A DNA stretch of 64,000 bases. Origin: Allacma fusca (Eukaryota > Arthropoda > Collembola > Symphypleona > Sminthuridae). This document shows, piece by piece, positions 49,506 to 62,000 of this stretch. The notes below the pieces were generated by a model, which saw only the letters and a list, made by a program, of their open reading frames with translations, searched no databases and was not told the origin of the DNA. Every line of letters begins with the position of its first letter. The first letter of the stretch is position 1. The translations under genes were made by a program, and so were the position numbers. The DNA lies in NCBI GenBank assembly GCA_947179485.1, contig OX359246.1:40837632-40901631 (forward strand), given 5' to 3'.

Positions 49506-50554
49506 ATGCATTCCCTAACCTATCTTCTTGCAGCCTTTGTTTTGGCTCTCTCCGTAAGTGACAGATAGAAATATTTAATACACTCTAACTTTTTGAAAAT
49601 ATTTTTAAAAACCTGAAATCCATACTGTTCTGATTTTGAGAGAAGGGATTTTTCTAATATTTTGCAATAGATTCTAGATGGACTTGCAAAAGAAGAAGTG
49701 TCCTGCAAATCCATCATGGGTGAAATGACCAAAAGACAATTGCAGGGTATTAGCAAGTGTACCAAATCCATGAAATTCAAGAACGGGAAAGAGAAATCTC
49801 AGAAAATGATGGTGAGCCAATCACAGTATTTGCTGTTTAATTTTTTCCTTTTTTTAAACCCTGAGGTACATATGTATGTAACTGGATTATATTTGTTTTA
49901 TTTTCAGTGCATCCTCAAGTGTGTCATGGCGAATGAGGGCATTGTAAGAATTTGTTTTGATAATTTTTAATGAAAGTAACTTTTAAAGGCTGTTTGCTTC
50001 TCTGTAAATTATTGCCCACATGTTCTAATTTATTATAACATAATTAAAATTTTAGCAGTAGTACTTTTTTTATTACAAATTAAATAATAATTGAAATTCC
50101 ATTTATATTGAAATTAATAGCTTAGTGCTGAGGGTAAAATGGACAAAGAAACATTTGCAGCGTTCTTGGAAAAAGAAGTCCCTCCATCAATGAAGGATCG
50201 AGCAAAGGAAGTTTTAGGGAAGTGTCGGGACGCTCATGGTATGAAATTTATTTTGAAATTTAAAAAAAAATGCAATCGCAAGTCAAGTGTCTAAATACTT
50301 TTCGTATTTTCAGGTGACGCTCTAGACCCATCTGATGAGTTCTGCAAATCTTATGATCCCTTGATCAAGTGCTTCATGGGGGCTGTGATGCAGGTGAGAG
50401 TTTTACAATCACACTTTTATTTCTAGTGCAATATCATACACAAAAGAAATTAGGAAAGGTGTTGGCGCAGCCCTTATTTTTATTTTAAGGGATGTTTGTA
50501 ATTATTATTCTAATTTATTATTTACTTATTTCTATGCAGCTCTGCCCATCATAA
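49506..50554 (+). CDS. Odorant-binding protein (PBP/GOBP family)
   Basis: Exons 49506-49553, 49671-49811, 49908-49943, 50121-50238, 50314-50393, 50540-50554; 145 residues with consistent phases. Small secreted ligand carrier of sensory lymph or haemolymph. A signal peptide covers about the first 18 residues (MHSLTYLLAAFVLALS). The cysteine pattern is the family hallmark: C2-x3-C3 (CILKC), C3-x41-C4, C4-x14-C5, C5-x8-C6. There is an extra Cys near the N-terminus (EEVSC) and one near the end (QLCPS), which could form a fourth disulfide. Between are amphipathic helices with many Lys and Met. One exon is only 36 bases, and the last codes for four residues. Ligand unknown. Confidence 0.93.
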
Positions 50555-52889
50555 ATACTCTGGACCGGAAGTCTAACAGGAATCGTCACGATACGACTAG
50601 ATTTGCTTCCTCTCTATTCCTATAAAATAGTTCTCATTAGTGAAGTTACACTTTGCATGCGTGGATGCGCGTTCCTATATAATTAACTATGGCAAGTTCA
50701 AACGATTATATGTAATTAAATTCATTTTGTTTGGAAACCTGGTTTTTATTCAGTGTACAATAATTAATAATATTTATGCATTGACTCGGATTAAACTATT
50801 TGTTCTGCTTGTAGCTTACCTTGCACCAAAAAATTGTTTCTAACCTTTCTACTTCGACATTTTTATCGGCACTAGGGTTTCATTCGTATAATCAGTTACC
50901 TTTATTGACAGCAGGAGCTACGGCAATAAAGGTTTCATAATTCACCAATGTTTTCATATTTGAGGGGAAAGGTTTTCAAATGATTCAGCTTATAGCGTGT
51001 ATCCTTCCTACATTTAAAATTTGGACACTGCCCACAAATATGTCTATATTTTAATTAATCTGTCTATCTTACATCCTTCCTATATTCGGAGGAACAAGCT
51101 TATGTATAAGTCTACATTTTTTGGCAAAATATCTCAATTTATTCTACACCCTGTCCACATTTCGCGTCTTGTTTGCTTTTCGCAACCATGAGACTGCTTA
51201 AATGCGTTACATGGTACTCCAATGATCAGAAGCCCTGCCTCAATTTCCGGGTGTATGGGATTGAAATGAAATATATAGTTTGGGTTTAGTTATACCTTGG
51301 CCAAAGACCCCATAAGAACATATCAGTTTGTCGATCTCACCTTGGTTTGCGCCGGAAATCGTGCCCAAGAATTCACAAACTATCAGAGCTGTGGAATATT
51401 TTGAAATATTGTATTTGATTTGAAATAGTAATTGAAATACACTCCGTATTTTTCTCGTCGTAATTTTTTTAAAGCATTTTGTATTTAGTATTTTGTCAGG
51501 ACCATAATTTCCAGTATATTTTGGATTTCGCAGTTTGAAGATCTAAGAACGTCATTACATTCTGTATTTATATTATTGTAACGTTTCCCGACCTCGTATT
51601 TTGAATACAAAATACAAATTTCAAAATACATAGCTATGGCAACTCAAGGTCGCTGTAACATATGTCCGAACGAACATTTTAAACGGTAGAAAACCAATTC
51701 ATAATAATTTTCGGCGGGTTTGTAGTACTTACTTATTGGATAAATACATACAATTCAATGTGAAGCTATCAATTCAGTTAAATTAGGACCAGAGGAACAT
51801 GAAGGAGTTGATAAGAATAGTTAAAAGTGCAAGGAAGCTAAGGCAACGTTGCTTTTTATTACACTGAATCTGCATACTTAAAACTGAATTCCGTTTTTAC
51901 GGGGGGGGCGATTTCCATTGTCTTTTTATCATAATACTTAGCTCATATGTATCTACCTAGTAGTAAATTCAAAAATCATCTATAAAATCTTTGGAAATCG
52001 GGGAGAGGGGCCCTCACCTAAGAAACATGAAACATTTTGGCGAGTTTCAATGGAAAAATCAGAGTTTTTTGAGATGTCACTTTCAAAAAACCACCAAACA
52101 TTCTTTTTAATTCCTAGATAAATTTGATATAGACCATTTTTTTCAAATGTCAATAGATCATTCGAAAAAAATACTATCAGAAATCACAAAACCCGGGTTT
52201 TCTCCCGACATTATGCATGAATTTCAAAAGCTTATCCAACGCAAATTTTTTTCCTTGGACCAGCACATGCTACAAAAATCGGCATCACTAAACTCTATCT
52301 TTCATTAAAATGAACCCAGGCGTCTTTTTCGTCATTAAGAGGGGTAGGGGTAGGGAAAGGAATTAATGCCTTATTAATCGTTTAATTGAAACAGCGATTC
52401 ATTGAAATCATCAGTGCTGAATTCATTGAAATACTACATTCACAACAATTCTTTTATCACTGCAATACCCCATGATTAATTACCCAAGATTGATTACCCA
52501 TACACGCTACAATCGTATTGTAGACACGGAGGCTTATATCAACTTTGCTTCAATCATCAAACAATGATTTGTTTCATGATTTATGGAACTAAAGGAGGAT
52601 ATTAACGCTTTTGAGAGGGGAAAAGCAACCGAGTAAGGGGCAAGGGGCAAAGCAACAAGGCAGGAATTACTGTTAGGTTATTTATTAAATAAAACACAAA
52701 CCAAAGATTAGAATAGTTAGGTTAAGAATAATAATAATAATAATAGATTTTCCAAGAAAAGGGTAATGGTAGCAAGACAAATCAGCACAATGTGCACACA
52801 AACACCGAAGCCAAGAGAGTGAAAACCAAAATATAATAATCATTCTAACTAGTATAACATTTCATAGCATCTTAATGTAACCAATAAAA
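50555..52889. other. Intergenic with one small MITE and simple repeats
   Basis: Contains the MITE at 51384-51638 and an (AAT)n run at about 52727-52746. No gene recognised; a G-run lies at 51901-51908. Confidence 0.4.
51384..51638. mobile_element. Short MITE of the CAGAGCTATG family
   Basis: Begins CAGAGCTGTGGAATATTTTG and ends CAAAATACATAGCTATG, inverted and similar to the element at 44936-45628. The target duplication is not clear. Confidence 0.55.
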
Positions 52890-53107
52890 ATGATTACACC
52901 TCTAAACGCATAAAAGCTAAACGTGAAACAGCTAAACGTATAAGCCCAATACGTCTAATGAGCTAAACGTATAAGGTATCTAAACGCATAATCACCTATA
53001 CGTATAAGGTATCTTAACACATAATCATCTATACGTATAAGGTATCTAAACGTATAATCATCTATACGTATAGGATGTAGAAACGCATAAGGAGCAAAAT
53101 GCATAAT

Positions 53108-53272
53108 AATGCACAAGTAAATATTGACATTCGATTGAATTATGCTAGTGTTTTAATCGAGTTATCAAAACAATATTTCGCGTTGTTTTTAATACATTCC
53201 CTTGTAAGAGCATCGTTGTTAAAAGAGAACACTAGCATAATTCAAACGAATGTCAATATTTACTTGTGCATT
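53108..53272. repeat. Internal hairpin, about 45-bp arms
   Basis: AATGCACAAGTAAATATTGA... at 53108-53152 is mirrored at about 53228-53272 with only a few differences; loop about 75 bases. Open frames across it are artefacts of the hairpin. Confidence 0.85.
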
Positions 53273-54090
53273 ACTATTAACAATTAAAGCTGTCAGATGC
53301 CTACTTTTTTAGTAGACAAGCTACTATTTGGGAAGGCAGTTTAGTTCGGGGGAAGTAGTAGTATCATAAAATGAAAATGAAGTGAAAACCAGTAAATATT
53401 TGTATTGTATCCGTTAGTACTGAATAGTTACTTTTATTTAAATGTAATTACCCCATGTGCTATTATTTGACCTGAAAAAATTAAAATGGGATGGGATTGT
53501 ACTTTCAACGATGGCTTACAAAACTAAAAGAAATTACTTTAGCATCGCAGAATCTGTTTGGAGGAATATGACAGTCCTAGTTGAGTACTTACTTTCGCTT
53601 CCAAGTAAAGTTTTTTCAACATTTATTATAAAATTGTCTCGCTAGAAATATTTTTGTCGACACAAACAGGGTTCTGCTTCCTTTCAGGAACCAACGCTGT
53701 CACTGAGCGCGTACTTGCTTTTTTCAATAAATTGTGAACGCAAGTGAAATCTAAAAATTCCTGGAAGCAATGACAGCTGTAAAAGTTGTTCTAGAATGGA
53801 TTTGTGTATCATTTTATGATATGCTATTTGGTGACAAAATTTGTTGAAACAAATTTAATTCCTCGGACAAGTATTAGTTACTAATATTAAGATACAGCAG
53901 AAGTACTTGCAAAGAAGCAATGTACCGTAGTTATTTTCAGAGAATGGCTGTTAAATTGCTTTAAGAAAATGCTAACGGTAGAGTTGATAAATTGTTTTTA
54001 TACAACGGCATAAATTTTGACATAAAATTAAAATGCCTACTATTTAGCTTATTTGAATCTGGCAGCTTTAATTATTATACATTTTGCTCC

Positions 54091-54560
54091 TTATGTGTTT
54101 AGATACAATATACGTATAGATGACTATACGTTTAGATACCTTATACGTATAGATGACTATACGTTTAGATACCTTATACGTATAGATGACTATACGTTTA
54201 GATACCTTATACGTATAGATGACTATACGTTTAGATACCTTATACGTATAGATGACTATACGTATAGATGATTATACGTTTAGATACCTTATACGTATAG
54301 ATGATTATACGTTTAGATACCTTATACGTATAGATGATTATACGTTTAGATACCTTATACGTATAGATGATTATACGTTTAGATACCTTATACGTATAGA
54401 TGATTATACGTTTAGATAACTTATACGTATAGATGATTATACGTTTAGATACCTTATACGTATAGGTGATTATACGTTTAGATAACTTATACGTATAGAT
54501 GATTATACGTTTAGATAACTTATACGTATAGATGATTATACGTTTAGATACCTTATACGT
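54091..54560. repeat. 33-bp tandem array
   Basis: About 14 copies of a 33-base unit built from TTTAGATACCTTATACGTAT and AGATGATTATACG, with GACTATACG variants grouped at the left. Confidence 0.95.
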
Positions 54561-54845
54561 TTAGCTGATTATGCGTATAACTCTTTGCGTTTAGCTGTTA
54601 TACGTTTAGCTATTTATGCGTTTAGCTGTTATACGTTTAGCTATTTATGCGTTTAGCTGTTATACGTTTAGCTATTTATGCGTTTAGCTGTTATACGTTT
54701 AGCTATTTATGCGTTTAGCTGTTATACGTTTAGCTATTTATGCGTTTAGCTGTTATACGTTTAGCTATTTATGCGTTTAGCTGTTATACGTTTAGCTATT
54801 TATGCGTTTAGCTGTTATACGTTTAGCTATTTATGCGTTTAGCTA
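54560..54845. repeat. 31-bp tandem array
   Basis: About nine near-identical copies of GCGTTTAGCTGTTATACGTT plus TAGCTATTTAT. It shares the CGTTTAG core with the neighbouring 33-bp array, so one probably arose from the other. Confidence 0.95.
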
Positions 54846-55098
54846 TGATACCATAAAAATAGATACAACAGAAAGTATTAAATAAGAGAACAAGTAGCAG
54901 TAAGTACAAAGAGTATTTCTATGACAACAACTTATTTCTATAGGCTTAGACATACAGAGCAAGGTAACTCTGGATGTCGGAAATTTACATTACCATTAAT
55001 TCCTATATCTAAGCTTAGCAAGGACGTCTGAAAGTGAGTACTTTCCACCTTCTTGCCTCCAAACGCACGCTAACTTGAGGCTATCCTTCCTCTACATA

Positions 55099-55150
55099 TG
55101 TACCTAGGGGAGCGCCATTTGATTACATGGCGCTCCATGCGTAGGTACAT
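55099..55150. repeat. Imperfect hairpin around GGAGCGCCAT
   Basis: TGTACCTAGGGGAGCGCCAT pairs with ATGGCGCTCCATGCGTAGGTACA apart from a three-base bulge; loop TTGATTAC-like. Confidence 0.75.
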
Positions 55151-55190
55151 TGGCCGACAAGGGCCGTGTTGGGAGGGAGTTGTGGTATGA

Positions 55191-55223
55191 TAACAAGTTC
55201 AGTGCGAGCTGCTGAACTTGTTA
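55191..55223. repeat. Perfect 12-bp hairpin
   Basis: TAACAAGTTCAG and CTGAACTTGTTA with the nine-base loop TGCGAGCTG, just before the LINE relic. Confidence 0.8.
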
Positions 55224-55251
55224 CTATGCCAGAAGCAAGTGGAGCAACAAC

Positions 55252-55840
55252 ATGCACATAATTTTGTCGAAATATTTATTACTTTTCACATTATATGTAA
55301 TTATATTGAACTTAGATAAATTATTTGAGCTAAAAGGTTCCACCCCAGTGGGACTGGAAGGGAGCAAATCCATTAATTACCTTCTTCTGGATGTTCACAT
55401 CACACTGGCGGACTCTAAAACTATTCTACAAAATAAAATATGCATTCTCGACTATTGTGGCAGCAACTACTTATTAATTAATTTATCCAAGACTACAGTG
55501 ATCATCTTTCGGAATGGAGTTAATTTATCCCAATAACGGTTCCTTAATATCCTTAAGGATCCCAAAATCGAAATAGCTTCGGAGCATACGTGTTTGGGGG
55601 TTGAAATTACTCAATTGGACTCCTTCCGGGTAGCATCAAAAGACATGAAATGTAAAACATTATCTATATACTGTTGGTCCCACCATAAAAATCCTAGGTA
55701 CCTCAAGGACCGATTCATGGGAATCGAGAATGAGGATATTAGACAAGATTATTGTCATTCCACCTATGACTTACGCTGCAGAAATCCGGTCCCTCAACCC
55801 CTCGTCAGAAATGGAAACTATCCAGAACGAATTATCTAAA
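55252..55840 (+). pseudogene. LINE reverse transcriptase fragment, inactive
   Basis: The reading INYLLLDVHITLADSKTIL...NYLLINLSKTTVIIFRNG, a stop (TAA, 55534-55536), then EIASEHTCLGVEITQLDSF follows the catalytic-to-thumb order of non-LTR reverse transcriptases: a YADD box, LADS, NLSKTKV, EYTYLGV. The YADD box is replaced by LLDVHI, so catalysis is lost. A further piece with PRYLKDRFMGI extends to about 55840. Neither the 5' part nor a 3' tail was found. Confidence 0.7.
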
Positions 55841-58800
55841 TCTTCTAGATCTTCCCATGTAATTTTTTAAAATAAATTTAACATTAATAAGGCTCCTTAC
55901 ATTTTTTAGAAACCCATTCAAGAATCTCATGTGTGATATTTTTTAATTAATTTAAAACTGTTATATAAAAAATGACTTTCTGTTGTCTCGCTAAGGATAT
56001 TTAAGTATGCAGGGATTTTTATGTATAGATAATTTTAGCTTTAATTTTTGCATCCATTTCTAAATCTAATTGAATTATGCGGATGATATGGGCGAAAAGA
56101 GTCCGTAATAAATATGAATATGCTTATTGGGAACTCATTCATTTACTTTATTGGCGTGTGGTGAATAATATTAATTAAATAACCTGTATTCGAGGTTATT
56201 TTTAGGAACAACATACATTTTGTACGACACGGGGCTTACTGCTAGTTTCAAAACTAAAAAGAAAACATTTTAATAGAAAAATACCTCAGCAGTAATTGGA
56301 TTGACGTATTTTTCGTGCCTGGTAGTCCATGATTTCAGGAGGAAATGTCAATCATTTTAATATCGTATCGTAATAAACTATGATGTACTCAAATGTAATT
56401 ACGGGAAACAAGCTTTTTGCTACCATAAATAAGTTAATGGATGGTACCTCCCATATCGAACGCTATAGGGTAAAGTTCAATTAGATTGACCATCACACAT
56501 TGTGCCCAGCCTCCTGGATTATTTCAATTTTATTTGAAAGGTTGAATTTTTGGTAAAAAAAACATAAACGGATGTATCACTTGTGTGTATGAGCAAGAGC
56601 AGAAATCCTGCTGTTACATATACAGCATCAACGTTTCAGAGGGACATTTCTCATTTGGGAATTACCTTCCTTCAAAAGTGCACGTGTATCAGTACTTTCC
56701 TTTTGGTTGGTACTTGCGTTTGGTTACGTACATAATTACACTTCGCAACCATGATGTACGCTATGGCTACTTTATAAAATACTGCATTTAAATGCGTATT
56801 AAGTAATTAATACTTGCGTGGCTGCATATCATTGCTTAATTAATGGTAAACGCTTTTCGTGTGTTCCTAATGTAATTTGCGAAATGATAACGCCTGCTTC
56901 ATAGTTAATATTCTAGTGTTGATAAAATCATGGGCTTCAATTTAAAAGCAGTGTACTTGTAAGTGCTGACTGATAAACGTGTGAGCACCACAAAAGAATT
57001 AATACTGTATAACTTTTTGCCACTTACGATTAAACAACATGCTATACATTTATCAATGTATTGATTTTATTTTAGGCATGAGTACTCTTTTTGATGCTCA
57101 TTAGTGACACACGAATTGCATAGATTCCCTGGTTTCACAATATTTTGCTAGTAATAAAATACACAGAAGTAAGCAATAGGGAACATTTTTCTGTACTTAT
57201 ATATTTAAAATAAGAAACCTATTGGGGGACCATGAGACAAATAGTAATTACCACGTGCTCAAATGATGAAAGAAACTTCAACGTTCCTCCAAGTTCACGT
57301 ACGGCTTTTACAATTAGCACCTGAGTGTGCTAAATACAGTTCGCATGTTTGTAAATGACTTTGAATGATATTAAGTTTTTAGATATGCAAGCAGTGAAGA
57401 CTTGCAAATCTCGTGATAGTTAAGGATATTTTATTATTCCAGACACAAATCATTTTGATTAGATTGTATTTACTGACAGGGGTGGAAAATGGGGCGTAAA
57501 AGCAATTAGCGTATCGGGATCTATCCTAGCTTCTAAATCCAGCTATGCATTTGCACATAAATTGAAAATCAGTGGCACAAGTAATTTCTGCTCCTCACAA
57601 TCAGTACGTTGTGCAATCTTCGTTCCAGAATTGCTACTTATTTACCTACAAATGTGCATTATATTATGCGTTTGTGCTCTATGCAATTATGCACGGAGGC
57701 AGCCGTGGTTAATGATACAATGAATTTAATGCTTCACAATAAGCGCATTGCACCGTCCTCTGCGGTTTTTGTATTTCGTGTAAATGCTAAACCACATCTT
57801 AATTGCAAATGGACTTTCCATCAAGTATGAGAATTTAGAAGCTCTTCCTGAAGCTTTAAGTTCAGTCAACAAAATATTAAGACTTTTGAAGAAAGCTACA
57901 ACGTAATCAGGATTTTACTACAATGGTATAGCAGAACGATTTTGGGTTTCTGGTCAAATGATTACCTTGACATGTTTGCTAACTATTTTCATACATAATT
58001 AGATTTAGCAAAATTTAGGGTCATATATATGTACATACATACGTAAAGCTAAGGTATAGCGTTTCAGGAAGAAAATATACCTTTGTATAAACAAGCGCAA
58101 ATTTTTTAATAAAATTCGTGTGCAGGAATTAAAAATTTCGGATAACAAAAATCCCGCCGACTTTGCCTCAATCAATTGACAGGTGAGACCTTACAGGTTG
58201 ACCCAGGTCAGTGTTTGTATTTTTAAAAAATCTCCTAGACAATTTTCTGCAAAAGTGTAAATACTGGATTGTAGCATGCCTGATTATGTACGCTAAAGCG
58301 AGGAGGCAAATGTAACAAGACTCTTGTTACAAGGAAACACGTTGTAAGGTGCACAAGTGCAGTCACCTTTACACAAAAGTACGCCCGTTTGTTTTTTTAT
58401 ATATCCCATCTCTAAATATATACTGATATACAACATATAATGATAAGGATTTTATTTCCCTGCTAATTTTACCCATTTAAACCTGGGAATACAAACTCTG
58501 ATGCTGGGCTAATTTCGAGTCAAAAATCAAATAAGCGTTTTACAGATGATACAACTACCTGAAAATCCTTTGACATGACATTATTTGCACTAATAGCTGT
58601 TGCTTTTTATTTTAGCAGAGACCATTGCTAAAAATTGCTCAATTTGCTCCAAAGTTAGATATGTAAATGTGAAGCACTGATACGAAACAGCGAGATACGC
58701 ATCCCATTTTTACGAACATTTACAGTTCAACAAATTAAACAAATCAAAGTTAAGCTAATTCCAGTGAGTTGACTGATAAGGAAAAACAAAAGCTACTAAT

Positions 58801-59023
58801 GACAATACACATGTGTGGTTTTATCTTAATTGTCACACAATGCTATCAACTAATGGGTGGATGCTAGTTGTTGGAATAAAAGCAAAATTCATCCTCCAAT
58901 AAGTAACACTACAGATATATCAAGGGTATTGGAAAGGAATTTGCTCAATCTGTGCTAAACTCTCACGGAATTAATTTCTTCTGTCAAATTTCGAAAATAT
59001 AAATCTTTCGTTTTGAACTCAAA
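55841..59023. other. Intergenic upstream of aldehyde oxidase
   Basis: More than 3 kb of AT-rich sequence without a supported gene, RNA or clear repeat. Confidence 0.45.
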
Positions 59024-62000
59024 ATGGCAGACATAATTTCTTTTACCATTAACGGGACCAAATATGACAGTCAGTCCTGTATAATATTTACATAAGTAAT
59101 CAATTGAAGTAATTATAACTAGAATTAATTCCTAATTTGTTTTCTCTCTTGTTATTATATAGTTGACCCCAGCAATACAACAGTAGGACCCACAACTCGT
59201 TTAGTAAGTTTCATTCGAAGTAATGCAAATCTTACGGGAACGAAGACAATGTGCATGGAAGGAGGATGCGGGGCTTGCCTCGTCCAAGCTATTTCTGTTG
59301 ACCCAGTCTCGGGGCAGAGTGTGATTCGTTCTGTTAACGCTGTAAGTTAAATATTTATTCCTCAAAGTCCCATGTACTTCAGTTTCGACAAGAGCTCGCA
59401 GCGTGGAGCATGTTGAGCTTTCCTGTAAAGTAGGATTTATTTATGCGATAAATTTATTTTTGGTAACAGTGCCTCGTTCCGGTGTTGAGTTGCAACGGCT
59501 GGAACATCAATACTGTCGAAAGCCTTGGGAACAGGAAGGTGGGTTACAATGCTATTCAGCAGCGTTTGGTAGGATTTGGAGGAACACAATGTGGTTACTG
59601 TTCTTCTGGAATGGTTATGAACATGTTTGCGTAAGCACTTCGATCTTAATTATTCCTGAATTTTTAAAATCAGCATTTCATTGATGAGGTAAATTGAACC
59701 CTGAATAGTTTACAACAAGCCCGTGGGGAAACATTGACCATGCAGCAAATTGAAGATAATTACGACGGGAATCTCTGTCGATGCACAGGTTTCAGACCCA
59801 TTTTAGATGCTATGAAATCCTTTGCCATTGACGCACCCGAGGAGCTAAAGGCCAAAGCTCGAGATATAGAAGTAATTAATGTTTTTGTAAATTCTCCAAA
59901 ATTTTGTCCACATTGGCATGCATTCTCTAAAAAAGAGAAAAAACAATACTGCGCAGGTGCAAGGGGAAAATTTGTCTAAATTTCCTAATCCAAAAAAAGA
60001 AAATGTTATTAAAATATCTCAAGTAGTAGCTGTAATAAGCTAAAGCTATGCGAAATTGCTAAACAAAATCTTACGATAAATTCCAGGAACTCTGCAAGAC
60101 TACATGTCCTTTGAAACCAGACTCAGGAATTTGCCAAGGTCAAAGTGCATGTGGGGGAATCGGAGGACCCGCAAACCAGGGTTGCAACGTCGGAGCGCAA
60201 TTTGCGGGCGGATGCTGCCAGAGCCAATTATCTCCACAACCTCAGGGCTGCTGTCAAGGAAGTCAGAAACCTACGGGTTGCTGTCAAGGAAATTCCACTC
60301 CGATCGTAATCCCATCGGTGGATGCAGTATTCCCAGGAGGTGTTCAATGGATCAAGGCAACGGATCTGGCGAGTGCTTTTACTGCTGTGAGGAGCTTTGT
60401 GGATGCTGGATTACGTTATAGGATTGTTGGTGGAAATACTGGAATCGGTAATAGTTGTTCCAAGGGAATTAATTATTAAAGAAATTAAATGCTAATATTA
60501 ATAATTATTATATGTATACTTACAATTAGGTGTTTTCAAGAACGAAGGCTCTTACGGAGCATACCTGGATGTGAACGATGTGACAGAAATGCGGACAACT
60601 ACCGTAACCCCCACAGCGATTACTTTTGGGGGAACGAACACCTTGAGCTTCCTGATTGAGTTTTTCCAAACCAATGCGGCAAGACCTGGCTTTGAGTATT
60701 TGGCGGGAATGAGTCAGCATTTACGAAGAGTTGCGAACACATCGGTTCGAAATGTAGGTCTCACAGTTTAATTTTCAAAAAAGCCGTCTCTTTCAAAGGG
60801 CGCCCCTGAAAGGAGCAAAATTGTACACTTTGTGTTTCATGCTCTTAAAGGGTTACAAAAATTTAAATTGGGGTCCATGACCACGCAAAATTTTTGCATA
60901 TATTTTTCTTAAAATTGAAATTTTTAGAATAGAGGTTTTTTAAAAGTGAGATTACACCACACAATTCAGGGTTCGCATAAAATGGGTTTAAAAATATTAT
61001 TCAAGCTTTTGCCCCTTTTTTTAGCTTGCTACGCTGAGTGGTAACCTGATGATGAAGCATGATCATCACGAGTTTCCTTCGGACATATTTGTTCTGTTGG
61101 AAACTGTAGGAGCGAGATTAAATATCGGTAATTTTCTAGTTTATTTGACTTTATAGGGTACAATAATTGCAGCAACAGCAGAAGATGATCTAAGTTTTGG
61201 AAATTTTATTTATAGGAACGAGTCCCACTAACATTCAAGCCTATTCTCCCTTGGATTTTCTGGATACTGACATGTCCGGCGGAATCATTGTGTCAGTAAC
61301 GCTGTCCCAAAAGACTGGTTATAGTTTCCGCAGTTACAAGGTAAGACATTACGTGTACTACACTATGAGACATTTTTGCTCCCACGACCAGGCATACATT
61401 AATATCTGATGATTTTGTGAATCTTCAAAACAAATCAGATTACCAAGCGACATCAAAATGCGCATGCGTATGTGAACGCAGGCTTCCTATTCAGATTGGA
61501 CGTTGCGAATAACTTCAGAATACTGGAAAAACCCACGATTGTTTTCGGGGGGATCAACCCTACCTTTGTAATTTTTGCTTTCATGTTAACAAAATTGAAA
61601 TCCCTTACCATACACGGACATTTATATGAACCCCTAGTGTCTTTTTTTGCATACATCTAGTCACATGCTGTTGCCACAGAAAATTTCCTGACTGGGACTG
61701 AACTCGGAAGTATCAACACACTCAAGGCTGCTGTCGCATTTCTTCAGGACGAAATCAATCCTGACTACATTCCTCCGGATGCATCTGCCGAGTATAGAAA
61801 GAAACTTGCTATTAACTTGTTTTACAAGGCGAGTTTAATTATTACCGAATTTAGTGTTCAAATAAAAATTATTATTGGTCAATTAATATGTGTGTGCATA
61901 AATTATAATATTGTTAAACCTATTTTTATATCTGTGTGTGAAATATAATAGACGGTTCTCGGACTTTTGGGCTCCAGTATAAGTAACAGGAATGAGACTG

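Larger units (their letters stand above)
52890..54852. mobile_element. Large inverted-repeat element made of ACGTATA/CGTTTAGC arrays
   Basis: The left end (52899-53095) carries CTAAACGCATAA, AGCTAAACGTATAAG and CATCTATACGTATAAGGTAT units. The right end (54091-54850) carries the same words reverse-complemented in far larger number. In between is about 1 kb of AT-rich sequence with a smaller hairpin (53108-53272). The right side has two arrays: a 33-bp unit (about 54091-54560) and a 31-bp unit (about 54560-54845). No transposase and no target duplication were found. Confidence 0.75.

Noticed and set aside
53099..53287. 62-codon open frame MHNNAQVNIDIRL...
   Set aside because: Lies wholly in an internal hairpin of the inverted-repeat element; both arms encode mirrored nonsense.
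54053..54271. Open frame YTFRYLIRIDD repeated
   Set aside because: A by-product of the 33-bp array, whose length is a multiple of three.
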